From Rugamonas sp. (GTDB lineage Bacteria > Pseudomonadota > Gammaproteobacteria > Burkholderiales > Burkholderiaceae_D), in NCBI RefSeq assembly GCF_025354735.1, contig NZ_JANXMI010000001.1:1-64000 (forward strand): DNA of 64,000 nucleotides, read 5' to 3'. Below are positions 1 to 8,913 of this stretch, in pieces (the first letter of the stretch is position 1; each line of letters opens with the position of its first letter). The notes beneath the pieces were generated by a model, which was not told the DNA's origin, did no database searches, and was given only the letters and a program-made list of their open reading frames with translations. The position numbers and the translations under genes were made by a program.

Positions 1-350
1 CCGATCTCGCATTTGACGCGGCCGCCCTTGTAGTGCAGGTTCAGCGGCACCAGCGTGTAGCCGGAGCGCTCGACCTTGCTGATCAGCTTATCCATCTCGG
101 TGCGGTGCAGCAACAGCTTGCGGGTGCGCACCGCTTCCGGGTGGATGTGGGTGGACGCGGTCGGCAGGGCGCTGACGTGGGCGCCGAACAGGAACAGCTC
201 GTCGCCACGGATGGTGACGTAGGCTTCCTTGATCTGCACGCGTGCGTCGCGGATGGCCTTGACTTCCCAACCTTCGAGCACGATGCCCGCTTCATAGCGG
301 TCTTCGATGAAGTAGTCGTGAAAGGCTTTTTTGTTATCGGCAATGGTCAT
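1..350 (-). CDS. smpB: SsrA-binding protein SmpB (partial, runs off left edge)
   Basis: Minus-strand translation from ATG at 350: [68 protein letters not shown]..., a characteristic SmpB N-terminus. Not in the ORF track because it is open at the window edge. Confidence 0.93.
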   Translation of the reverse strand, partial: MTIADNKKAFHDYFIEDRYEAGIVLEGWEVKAIRDARVQIKEAYVTIRGDELFLFGAHVSALPTASTHIHPEAVRTRKLLLHRTEMDKLISKVERSGYTLVPLNLHYKGGRVKCEI

Positions 351-484
351 GGGGTGGTAAACAAGCGCGTGTCGGTTAAACTACTGTTTCGCGGCGCGAG
401 CGGTATTGCAAAATAAGCAGCTTAAAATAAGCAACCTGCAAGGCCTTGCGGCGAATAATTCAACATCATAGCAAACGGTACCCC

Positions 485-916
485 ATGGCAGTAGTTCACA
501 AGTCAGTTTTCCTCGGATATAGCGCCGAACAAATGTTCGCGCTGGTGGCCAAGGTCGAGGATTATCCCCAATTTCTGCCGTGGTGCGGCGGCGTCGACGT
601 GCGCGAGCGGGGCGAGAACACCGTCATCGCCAGCCTCGGCATCAATTTCCACGGCGTGCGCCAGCAGTTCACCACCTCCAACGTCAACACGCCGCCCGAT
701 ACGATCAAGATGGCGCTGGTGGACGGTCCTTTCAAGGCCCTCGATGGCGTCTGGACCTTCAAGGCGCTGCGCGCCGACGCCTGCAAGATCGAGCTGGACT
801 TGCATTATGAGTTCTCCAGCCTGCTGCTCGAGGGCTTGGTCGGCCCCGTGTTCGGCATGATCGCCAACAGCATGGTCGACTCCTTCTGCAAGCGCGCCGA
901 GACGGTGTATGGCTGA
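485..916 (+). CDS. ratA: RatA-family toxin / coenzyme Q-binding START-domain protein
   Basis: MAVVHKSVFLGYSAEQMFALVAKVEDYPQFLPWCGGVDV... typical of RatA/COQ10. Neighbours smpB and rnfH in the usual order. Start taken at the internal ATG at 485. Confidence 0.9.
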   Translation: MAVVHKSVFLGYSAEQMFALVAKVEDYPQFLPWCGGVDVRERGENTVIASLGINFHGVRQQFTTSNVNTPPDTIKMALVDGPFKALDGVWTFKALRADACKIELDLHYEFSSLLLEGLVGPVFGMIANSMVDSFCKRAETVYG

Positions 917-1190
917 GCAAATCCATGTGCAGGTGTGCTACGCGACGCCGACGTCCGTGTTCCTGCGCGACGTGACGGTGGAGGCCGGCGCGACCTTGCA
1001 GCAAGCCATCGCGCTCAGCGGCCTGTTGCAGGAAATGCCGGAGCTCGACCTGGCCACGCTGCAAGTGGGCATCTACGCCAAGAAAAAGACGCTGGACACC
1101 GTGTTGCGCGAACATGACCGGGTGGAAATCTACCGCCCGCTGATCGCCGACCCCAAGCAGGCGCGCCGCCGCCGCAAGCCCACCGCCTGA
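909..1190 (+). CDS. rnfH: RnfH family protein (RatB)
   Basis: IHVQVCYATPTSVFLRDVTVEAGATLQQAI...VGIYAKKKTLDTVLREHDRVEIYRPLIADPKQARRRR is the RnfH signature. Overlaps the ratA 3' end. Confidence 0.9.
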   Translation: MAEQIHVQVCYATPTSVFLRDVTVEAGATLQQAIALSGLLQEMPELDLATLQVGIYAKKKTLDTVLREHDRVEIYRPLIADPKQARRRRKPTA

Positions 1191-1194
1191 AGTT

Positions 1195-2556
1195 TTAAAC
1201 CAAGCCGTCGCGCAGAAATTGCCGGGTTTCCGGCTGACAGAAAAATTCCGTGTGCCAGACCCGGCCCTGCTTCGCGGCCGGTGTGCCGAAGTTGAGCCGG
1301 TGCGCGGCGTCGACGTCGAACTCGGGCAGGGACACGCCGTCATAGGGCACCACCAGGTCGTTGTCGACCTTGATCAGATATTTATCGAGGAAGACGCCCG
1401 TTTCCAGCAGCGCCGACTGGGCGTAGTCGAAATCGGCGCGCGCGTAATAGGTGGCGGCCGCGTCCAGCAGCGTGCCGCGGGCATTCAGGTCGGCGATCAA
1501 CTGCGAGCTGCCGTCCAGCGCCTCGATGGCGGGCAGGCCGAAGCCCGACGACACCACGTATTGCGCCAGCCCGATCACGAGGTCCAGGCCGAAGCAGTCG
1601 CTGCGGGACGCCAGCAGCGCGGCCGCGTTGAGAAAGTCGCGGATCTGGTCGGGGTCGGCCAGCGGCGAACCCTGGTTGGCGGCGGCGATGAAAAAGGCGC
1701 GGCCGATCTGGGCGATGCGGCCCCGGCGCAGCGCGGCGATCTGCTGGAGCTCGGCCGTGGCCGGCGCCGCGCCGTCGGCGACGACGGCCAGCAGCGAGCG
1801 CACCACCAGGCCGCCACGGCTGTGGCAGACGATGTCGATATCCCAGCCGGCGTCGGCCGGTATCGCATTGAGCAGGTCGACGGCGTTTTGCTGCGGCGTT
1901 TTGCTGATGGTCCAGTGGTCGTAGCCGAACACCAGGTTGCGGTAGCGCTCCAGCAGGGGGCGCAGCGTGGCGGCGCCATCGTCGGCGGCGCCCAGGTCGT
2001 CGAAGGCGCCGGCCGTGGAACTGAAGATGCCGTGGATGAACAGCAGCACTTTCTGGCCGCGCGCCTGCGCCAGTTCGGCCGCCGTCGCCGGCTGGCGATA
2101 GCCTCGGCTCAAATTGATGAACCCTTCCGGCTTGCTGCGCCGTTCGATTTCGCGCACCACCGCCTGCGTCACGCCGCCCTGCGCCAGGTGCAGCGCCGCC
2201 TTGACGGTCCAGTCGAGCAGACCGGCCGCCGCCGCGCCGATGCCGAGCTGGCGCGGCCGGATGAAGCCGAAAGCATAGCCGGGCGCTTGCGGCGTCAGCT
2301 GCGGCACCGGTTGCGCACCCTGCACGGGAAAGGCGAACTGGATGCAGCCGCTGACCTTGTGCTGCAAGACCGTCAGATTGGCCAGGTCGAGCGCCGGCGC
2401 GGTCAGCGGCAGCGTCAGGCCGCGCTCCTGCGTCAGCGGGTGGATTTGCTCGCGCAGCGCGAGGTCGCGGCCCACGGTGCGACCGTCGGCGTCGCGCAAC
2501 GCGCGTTCCAGTTCCAGATTTTTTGCTGCCGTCAGCCCGGCTTGATGTGTGTACAT
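1195..2556 (-). CDS. lipase/esterase-like alpha/beta hydrolase
   Basis: 453 aa; LLFIHGIFSSTAGAF oxyanion region and CHSRGGLVVRSLL nucleophile elbow. Confidence 0.75.
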   Translation of the reverse strand: MYTHQAGLTAAKNLELERALRDADGRTVGRDLALREQIHPLTQERGLTLPLTAPALDLANLTVLQHKVSGCIQFAFPVQGAQPVPQLTPQAPGYAFGFIRPRQLGIGAAAAGLLDWTVKAALHLAQGGVTQAVVREIERRSKPEGFINLSRGYRQPATAAELAQARGQKVLLFIHGIFSSTAGAFDDLGAADDGAATLRPLLERYRNLVFGYDHWTISKTPQQNAVDLLNAIPADAGWDIDIVCHSRGGLVVRSLLAVVADGAAPATAELQQIAALRRGRIAQIGRAFFIAAANQGSPLADPDQIRDFLNAAALLASRSDCFGLDLVIGLAQYVVSSGFGLPAIEALDGSSQLIADLNARGTLLDAAATYYARADFDYAQSALLETGVFLDKYLIKVDNDLVVPYDGVSLPEFDVDAAHRLNFGTPAAKQGRVWHTEFFCQPETRQFLRDGLV

Positions 2557-2594
2557 GGTCGCTCTCCTGTTATGAAGATGTTGGACCGTGAAGC

Positions 2595-2614
2595 ATGGCG
2601 GAGATTCCCGCCAT
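2595..2614. terminator. possible bidirectional hairpin between lipase and GH3 operon
   Basis: Perfect 7-bp stem ATGGCGG-agattc-CCGCCAT in the short intergenic gap. No clear U tract. Confidence 0.3.
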
Positions 2615-2647
2615 ATCGATATTTATCTTCATATTACCCGCGCCGCA

Positions 2648-4888
2648 TCAATGTCCGCGCACGTCGAGCACGCGGGCCGGCAGGTGCACGGTGACGCTGG
2701 CGCGCGGCGCGTCGGACGCCTCGGCCAGCGTGAGGACATAATCGCCCTCGGCGATGCGCCAGGTTTTGCTGGCGCTGTCGAACACGGCCAGCACGCGCGG
2801 GTCGATGCGCAGGCGCAGCGCCGCGCTGGCGCCGGGGGCCAGCGCCACCTTGTCCCAGCCGGCCAGGCGGCGCGGCGCCTCCCAGCCGCCGGCGGCCGGC
2901 GCCACGTACAACTGCGGCACCGCCTTGCCGTTGCGCCGACCGGTGTTTTTCGCCGCGAACGAGACGACGACGGCGCCATCCTGCGGCTGGGCCTTCAGGC
3001 CAGAGTACGCGAACGTGGTGTAGGAAAGCCCGTGGCCAAAGGCGAATAACGGTATAAATCGTTTCTCCTCGAACCATTTGTAACCGACCGCCGCGCCTTC
3101 CACGTCATAGCTGGTGGCGGCCTGCTGATAGTCCGGCTGGGCGGCGTCGCCGTCGATGCGCGCGCGCGGCAGCTGCGCCTCCGAGGCCGGGAAGGTGGCC
3201 GGCAGCCGGCCCGAGGGATTGACTTCGCCGCTCAGCACGCGCGCGATGGCGAGGCCGCCGCTGGTGCCGGGATACCAGGCTTCGACGACGGCGCCGGCCG
3301 CGTCCAGCCACGGCATGGTCACCGGGCCGCCCGTTTCCAGCACCACCACCGTGCGGGCGTTGGCGCGGGCGACGGCGGCGATCAGCGCATCTTGGCCGCC
3401 GGGCAGGGCCAGCGAGTCGGCGTCGATGCTCTCGGCGGTCCACTGCGTCGCGAAGACGATGGCGACGTCGCTGGCCGCCGCCAAGGCCGCCGCCGCCGCC
3501 GCGTCCTTGCCGTCGATGTAGGTGAGTCTGGCCTTGCTGCGCGCGGCCAGCGCCCGCATTGGCGAGGAGGTGTGATAGACCATGGGGCCGGGGAAGGTCG
3601 GCGGTCCTTCGTTGGGCACCGTCAGCCCGCCCAGCGGATAGACCTGCGACGAGCCGCCGCCGGACAGCACGCCCGCATCCGCATGGCCGCCGATGATGGC
3701 GATCGAGCTCAGGCCGGCTTTCAGCGGCAGCAGTTGGTCGCGGTTTTTCAGCAGCACGATGGCCTCCTCGGCGTCGGCCTGGCTTACCCTGGCGTGGGCC
3801 GCGAAGTCGATCCGCTGCGGCGTGTTCTGGACCGGCTGGTCGATCACGCCGCTGGCGAACATGCTGCGCACGATGCGGCGCGCCATGTCGTCCATGCGCG
3901 CGGGCGCGACGTGGCCGTCCTGCACCGCTTCCTTGAGCGCCGCGCCGAAGTAGGGCGACAGGTCGAAGGGATGGCCGGACTGCTGATCGAGGCCGCTGTT
4001 GGCGGCCGGGATGGTGGAGTGGGTCGCGCCCCAGTCGGACATGACGAAGCCCGGATAGGCCCAGTCCCGCTTGAGCACTTCGTTGAGCAGGTAGTCGCTC
4101 TCGCAGGCGTAGGCGCCGTTGACGCGGTTGTACGAACACATGACGGCGCCGGGCGCGCCGCGCTCGATCGCGAACTGGAAGGCCAGCAGGTCGGACATGC
4201 GGGCGGCGCCATCGTCGATGCGGACGTTGATGGTGGCGCGGTTGGTTTCCTGGTCGTTCAGCGCGAAGTGCTTGACGGTGGAGACGATGTGGTTGGACTG
4301 GATGCCGCGTATCTGCTCGCCCACCATCACGCCGGCCAGCAGCGGATCTTCGCCGGCGTATTCGAAGTTGCGGCCGTTGCGCGGTTCGCGCAGCAGGTTG
4401 ACGCCGCCGCCGAGCAGGAAGTTATAGCCGGACAGGCGCGCCTCGTTGCCTATCATGGCGCCGCCGGCGTAGGCCAGCGCCGGATTCCAGGTGGCGGCGG
4501 TGGCCAGGCCGGAGGGCAGCGAGGTGCGCTGGTATGGTTGTTTGCTGCTGCCCTGGGTGGCGACGCCGACGCCGGCGTCGGACTGCCATTGCGGCGGCAG
4601 GCCGAGACGTTCGATGCCGGGCACGTAGCCGGCCGAATCGGGACGGCCTTGTTTCGGGTGGATGTAGGCTTTGTATTCGAGGTCGGTGGAGAAGTAGCCG
4701 TAGACGGTCTGGATTTTTTCCGGCAGCGTCATGGCGGCCACGAGGAGTTCGGCGCGGGCGTCGGCGGACAGCGCGGGGTTCATCCACGGCTGCGGCGGGG
4801 TGGCTTCGGCCGCGGCCGTGGCGCCAGCGCCGGCCAGCATGCAGGCCGCGGCGATCGCCGACCATCGAGTTGTAGGTTTCATGCGCAT
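2648..4888 (-). CDS. glycoside hydrolase family 3 beta-glucosidase, secreted
   Basis: 746 aa; signal peptide; KHFALNDQETNR, GFVMSDWGATHS and the C-terminal fibronectin-III-like domain typical of GH3 (FAFGHGLSYTTFAYSGL). Confidence 0.92.
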   Translation of the reverse strand: MRMKPTTRWSAIAAACMLAGAGATAAAEATPPQPWMNPALSADARAELLVAAMTLPEKIQTVYGYFSTDLEYKAYIHPKQGRPDSAGYVPGIERLGLPPQWQSDAGVGVATQGSSKQPYQRTSLPSGLATAATWNPALAYAGGAMIGNEARLSGYNFLLGGGVNLLREPRNGRNFEYAGEDPLLAGVMVGEQIRGIQSNHIVSTVKHFALNDQETNRATINVRIDDGAARMSDLLAFQFAIERGAPGAVMCSYNRVNGAYACESDYLLNEVLKRDWAYPGFVMSDWGATHSTIPAANSGLDQQSGHPFDLSPYFGAALKEAVQDGHVAPARMDDMARRIVRSMFASGVIDQPVQNTPQRIDFAAHARVSQADAEEAIVLLKNRDQLLPLKAGLSSIAIIGGHADAGVLSGGGSSQVYPLGGLTVPNEGPPTFPGPMVYHTSSPMRALAARSKARLTYIDGKDAAAAAALAAASDVAIVFATQWTAESIDADSLALPGGQDALIAAVARANARTVVVLETGGPVTMPWLDAAGAVVEAWYPGTSGGLAIARVLSGEVNPSGRLPATFPASEAQLPRARIDGDAAQPDYQQAATSYDVEGAAVGYKWFEEKRFIPLFAFGHGLSYTTFAYSGLKAQPQDGAVVVSFAAKNTGRRNGKAVPQLYVAPAAGGWEAPRRLAGWDKVALAPGASAALRLRIDPRVLAVFDSASKTWRIAEGDYVLTLAEASDAPRASVTVHLPARVLDVRGH

Positions 4889-4973
4889 GCGGTCTCCTGC
4901 TGGTTTATTTTTAAAGCGACACGGAACCTGAAATCGGGGTTTGATCCCCGGCCTTGCGCCGCCGCGCCCCGCG

Positions 4974-7331
4974 CTATTTGCGCGGGATGTAGACGTCGAG
5001 GTGGTAGTCGCGTCCCGCCACGATGTCGGTCACGCGCGCTTCCGGCAGCAGCTTGCCTTCGTGCTTGACCATCACGCTGTCGACGCTCGCGCGCATGATC
5101 TTGACATGGAAAGTCGCGCCGCGGAATTTGCGCACGATTTCCATCTCGTCCCACGCCGCCGGCAATTGCGGCTTGATGACCAGGCCATGCGCGTCGCCCT
5201 GCAAGCCGCATAGTCCCTCGACGAAGCAGCGGTACACCCACGACACCGTGCCGGTGTTGAACAACTGGCTCGATCGGCCCGCCGTGCGCGGATACTGGTG
5301 ATAGGCGCCGCGATAGTAGTTCGGGATGAATACGGGCAGCTGCCCGCGCTGCAAATAATCGGCCTCGCTCGGGCCGGGTATCATCTGGCGCAGCAGCTGG
5401 TAGGCGCGTTCCGCTTCATTGATCGTGTACAGGCTGTAAATGAAGAACACCGACGCGTGGTTGTAGACCGCGCCGTTCTCCGCCGAACCCGGATGCTTTT
5501 GCGTGACGCGGCCGACGTCGTCGCGCATGGCGCTGTACGGCGGCGCGAACATCGCCACGCCATACGGCGTATCGAGCTGGCGTTCGACTTCGGCCAGCAT
5601 CTTCTTGCGCTGCGCGGCGTCGGCGGTGCCGGCCAGGATGGCCCAGGTCTGCGGGTTCAGATAGATGCGGCCCTCGACGTCCTTGCTGACGCCGAACACC
5701 ACGTCGTCGTCGGTGATGCCGCGCGCGTACCAGTCGCCGTCCCACAGGTGCTTGTTGGCGGCGTCGTTGACGGTTTGCGCCCAGGCGCGATAACGCTGTG
5801 CCGCTTCGCCCTGCCGCTGCGCGTCGCAGACGTCGCTCCACAGATTGAGCGCGTAGGCGGTGGCCACGGTGAGCCAGCCGGACACGCCGCGCCCCTTGTA
5901 GCCGACCATGTTCATCGGATCGCACCAGTCGCCCTGCGCGATGTAGCTCAGGCCCCGGTGGTCGCGGGCGTTCAGCAGCCAGTCCATGGCGCGGCTGACG
6001 CGCTCGAACACGGTGCGCTCCTTGCCGTCGGCGCCGGCCACCACTTCGTCGAGCAGGGCGTAGTCGTTGGTCTCGTCCAGATACGTTTTCAAACAGACCG
6101 GCAGCCACACGCAATGGTCGGTGTGCGGCACCTGGTTGATGTATTTGAGTTCGGCGCCCTCGGCGATCAGTATCCCGTCGGGCATGGCGCCGCTGGCCTC
6201 CTGCTGCGACAGCGCGTGCACGAAGGCGGCGCGCATCACCGATGGGCGGATGAAGCTCATGCCCATATTGTCTTGCAGGTAGTTGCGCGTCTGCGGGTCG
6301 GTGCTGAGGCGATTGACGTCGCCGTGATAAAACACCTGGCGCGGCAGCCAGTGGTTGACGAAGTTGTCGAGCTCCTTGTCCGGCGTCGAAATGCGCAGGC
6401 ATCCACGGCCGCCGGCGATGTAGTCGGCGTATTCCCGCTTGGTGCGCGCGAAGGCGGCGGCGCTCAGATATTTTTCGCGCACGGCGGCGATTTCGGCGTC
6501 GTCGAAGGCGGGCCCGAAGATGAAGCGATAGTCGTGCGACTCGCCGGCGGCCAGCGCGAGGCGGTACTGGACCACGGCGGCCGGCGTTTCGTAGCGCGCG
6601 TCGCCGTTGGCCAGCAGTTCTCCTTGCAGCGCGGACGGCGCGTGCAGGCCGCCTTCGCCCTCGAACGCCTGCTGCTGCACTTCCCACGCCACGGGCACTT
6701 CCTCGCACAGGAAGTAGGTCTTGTCCTTGAAGTTCTTCTGCTTGAAATGGTCGGCCACTTTCTGGTACGGCGCCACGCAGCTGGCGACGACGCCGCCCAG
6801 GTCCGCGCGGTATTCGCCGGACTGGTTCATCCACGACATGTAGCCGATCGGGAAGTAGGGGTAGACGCTGATCCTGCGCGCGCGGCCGGATAAGTCGCTC
6901 ACGCGCAGCGACCACAGTTCGACCACGTCGTGGGTCGGCAGGCTCAGTGTCAGTTCGACGCGCAGGCCGAGATGTTCGACGGTCCACGCCAGATCGCTTT
7001 TGCCGACCGAGAAATTGAAGCTGTCCACCGGCGCGCGCACCGGTTCGTACGGCGCCGAAAACAGCTGGCCCGTTTCCTCGTCCTTGATGTAGAAGAAGCG
7101 GCCCGGATGGTGGGCATAATAATTCTGCTCCGGCTGCATGAAGGTCTTCGCTTCCAGGTTGGGCGCGTAGGCGTATTTGGCGGGTTCCGGCTGCATGAAC
7201 TGGGCCACCGCATAGCCGCGGCAGGTCACCTGTATCATCATCTTCTGGTTCCACAGGAAGCCGGCGGCGCGCGGCATCGCGGTGGGGCTGGTCAATTCAA
7301 AGCGGTCGCCATCGTGGGTGGGGCGTAACAT
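4974..7331 (-). CDS. GH94-type glycoside phosphorylase (candidate cellobionic acid phosphorylase)
   Basis: 785 aa; N-terminal beta-sandwich ([14 protein letters not shown]...), [61 protein letters not shown]. Substrate specificity is inferred from gene context only. Confidence 0.8.
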   Translation of the reverse strand: MLRPTHDGDRFELTSPTAMPRAAGFLWNQKMMIQVTCRGYAVAQFMQPEPAKYAYAPNLEAKTFMQPEQNYYAHHPGRFFYIKDEETGQLFSAPYEPVRAPVDSFNFSVGKSDLAWTVEHLGLRVELTLSLPTHDVVELWSLRVSDLSGRARRISVYPYFPIGYMSWMNQSGEYRADLGGVVASCVAPYQKVADHFKQKNFKDKTYFLCEEVPVAWEVQQQAFEGEGGLHAPSALQGELLANGDARYETPAAVVQYRLALAAGESHDYRFIFGPAFDDAEIAAVREKYLSAAAFARTKREYADYIAGGRGCLRISTPDKELDNFVNHWLPRQVFYHGDVNRLSTDPQTRNYLQDNMGMSFIRPSVMRAAFVHALSQQEASGAMPDGILIAEGAELKYINQVPHTDHCVWLPVCLKTYLDETNDYALLDEVVAGADGKERTVFERVSRAMDWLLNARDHRGLSYIAQGDWCDPMNMVGYKGRGVSGWLTVATAYALNLWSDVCDAQRQGEAAQRYRAWAQTVNDAANKHLWDGDWYARGITDDDVVFGVSKDVEGRIYLNPQTWAILAGTADAAQRKKMLAEVERQLDTPYGVAMFAPPYSAMRDDVGRVTQKHPGSAENGAVYNHASVFFIYSLYTINEAERAYQLLRQMIPGPSEADYLQRGQLPVFIPNYYRGAYHQYPRTAGRSSQLFNTGTVSWVYRCFVEGLCGLQGDAHGLVIKPQLPAAWDEMEIVRKFRGATFHVKIMRASVDSVMVKHEGKLLPEARVTDIVAGRDYHLDVYIPRK

Positions 7332-7358
7332 GAAACTCTCCGTGCTTGTCAGCTAAGG

Positions 7359-8705
7359 TCAGGTCCGGCCCTTGCGAGCGGCTAGCTCGGACTGGAGGCG
7401 GACCAGGGTGGGGTTATCGAGATTATAGAAAGCCATGACCGCCACCGCCAGCACGGCGAACATGGCGGGGATGAAGGACATCAGCCAGACGATGCCGGCC
7501 TGCGAGCCGCTGCTCTGCGCCGCGTTGGGCACGTAGCCGAGCGCCGTGAAGATGGTGCCGATGACGGCCACCGCCAGCGCGGTGCCGAGCTTTTGCGAGA
7601 AGGTGGCGGCGGCGAAGGTCATGGCGGTGGCGCGGCGGCCGGTGCGCCATTCGTTGTAGTCGGCGGTGTCGGCGTACATCGAAAAAGCCAGCGGCGATTT
7701 CGGGCCGAGCACCAGGCCGAGCGCGATCTGCAAGGCGAACATCAGCGCGACCTGGTCGTGCGGGATGAAGAAGAAGGCGCTCGATAACACGGCGGTGCAG
7801 CTCATCAAAATCATCATCAGCTTTTTCTTGTCGACGAAGCGCGTCATCAAGGGCGTGCAGGCGGCGCCGATGGCGGCCGCGATCATGTAGGCGGGGACGA
7901 AGCCGCCCATCAGCTCCGGCCGGCCGACGACGTATTTGAAGTAGTAGGCGGCGGTGCTGGTGCGCAGCGTGATCGACACCATGATGATGAGCGCCAGGAA
8001 GAACAGCACGATCCACGGCCGGTTTTGCGTCAGGTCACGCAGGTCCTGCGCCACGTTGCTGTGCTGCGCCGCCGACGGCGCGATGCGCTCGCGCGTGTTG
8101 AAGAAGGTCAGCGCGAACAGGGCCGAGGCGAACAGGCCCCACATCAGCATCGTCAGCTGCCACCCGAGTTTGTCGTCGCCGTGGCCCAGGTACTGCACCA
8201 GGCGCGGCGTGGCGGCGGTGACGATGGTGCTGCCGGCGAAGGCGAAGATGAAGCGCAGGCCGTTGATGGTGGAGCGTTCCTGCGGGTCGCCGGACATCAC
8301 GCCCGACAGCGCGTTGTAGGGGATGTTGATGGCGGTGTAGCAGACCATCATCAGCAGATAGCTGGCGTAGGCCCAGGCCAGTTTGCCGCCGGCGTCGAGG
8401 TTGGGCGTGGTGTAGGTCAGCACGGCGGCGCCGGCCAGCGGGATCGCCATCCAGATCAGGTAGGGGCGGAATTTGCCGTGGCGGCTGCGGGTGCGGTCGG
8501 CCAGCGCGCCTATCATCGGGTCGCTGAAGGCGTTGACGATTTTAATCACGAACATCATCGACGCGGCGGCGGCGGCCGAAATGCCGAAGACGTCGGTGTA
8601 GTAAATCAGCAGGAAGGTGGCGATGTTGGTCCAATAAAAATTGAACCCCATGTCGGCGACGCCGTAGCTGATTTTTTCGCGCCAGGGGAGGGGAGCTGCG
8701 GACAA
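7359..8705 (-). CDS. MFS / GPH-family (glycoside-pentoside-hexuronide:cation) sugar symporter
   Basis: 448 aa, multiple TM segments; LPWREKISYGVADMGFNFYW N-terminus and AFSDPMIGALADRTRSRHGKFRPYLIW GPH signature. Confidence 0.88.
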   Translation of the reverse strand: MSAAPLPWREKISYGVADMGFNFYWTNIATFLLIYYTDVFGISAAAAASMMFVIKIVNAFSDPMIGALADRTRSRHGKFRPYLIWMAIPLAGAAVLTYTTPNLDAGGKLAWAYASYLLMMVCYTAINIPYNALSGVMSGDPQERSTINGLRFIFAFAGSTIVTAATPRLVQYLGHGDDKLGWQLTMLMWGLFASALFALTFFNTRERIAPSAAQHSNVAQDLRDLTQNRPWIVLFFLALIIMVSITLRTSTAAYYFKYVVGRPELMGGFVPAYMIAAAIGAACTPLMTRFVDKKKLMMILMSCTAVLSSAFFFIPHDQVALMFALQIALGLVLGPKSPLAFSMYADTADYNEWRTGRRATAMTFAAATFSQKLGTALAVAVIGTIFTALGYVPNAAQSSGSQAGIVWLMSFIPAMFAVLAVAVMAFYNLDNPTLVRLQSELAARKGRT

Positions 8706-8812
8706 GGTGATGGTCTCGGTGATCTCGAAATAGGGAATGCCAGTTTACTGGAAGCGCGGTGCTGGAGCCGTGGTGCGCCGTGATTTTCGGCGGCGCGGCC
8801 GGCGGCGACCAT

Positions 8813-8876
8813 CGGGGTCAGACCCCGCTGGAGTTTAGCGGCCGTAGTCGCCATCCTCAAGCGGGGTCTGACCCCG
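8813..8876. repeat. paired REP-like palindromes CGGGGTCAGACCCCG ... CGGGGTCTGACCCCG
   Basis: 8813-8827 CGGGGTCAGACCCCG and 8862-8876 CGGGGTCTGACCCCG are exact reverse complements of each other and each is itself a near-palindrome. Intergenic. Confidence 0.7.
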
Positions 8877-8913
8877 GTTTCCGCGACCGGGTCTTCAGCG
8901 GCTTACAAAGAGA

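Noticed and set aside
33-416. Long ORFs antisense to conserved genes (e.g. 33-416, 1219-2694, 3392-5068, 5298-6893, 9049-11409, 26134-28767, 44618-46033)
   Set aside because: High GC content creates long open frames opposite real genes. Translations are Arg/Ala/Gly/His-rich low-complexity with no recognisable family, and all overlap well-supported CDSs.
8813-8876. CRISPR or mobile-element ends
   Set aside because: Only two palindromes with no ORF between them; a REP-like pair is the simpler explanation.
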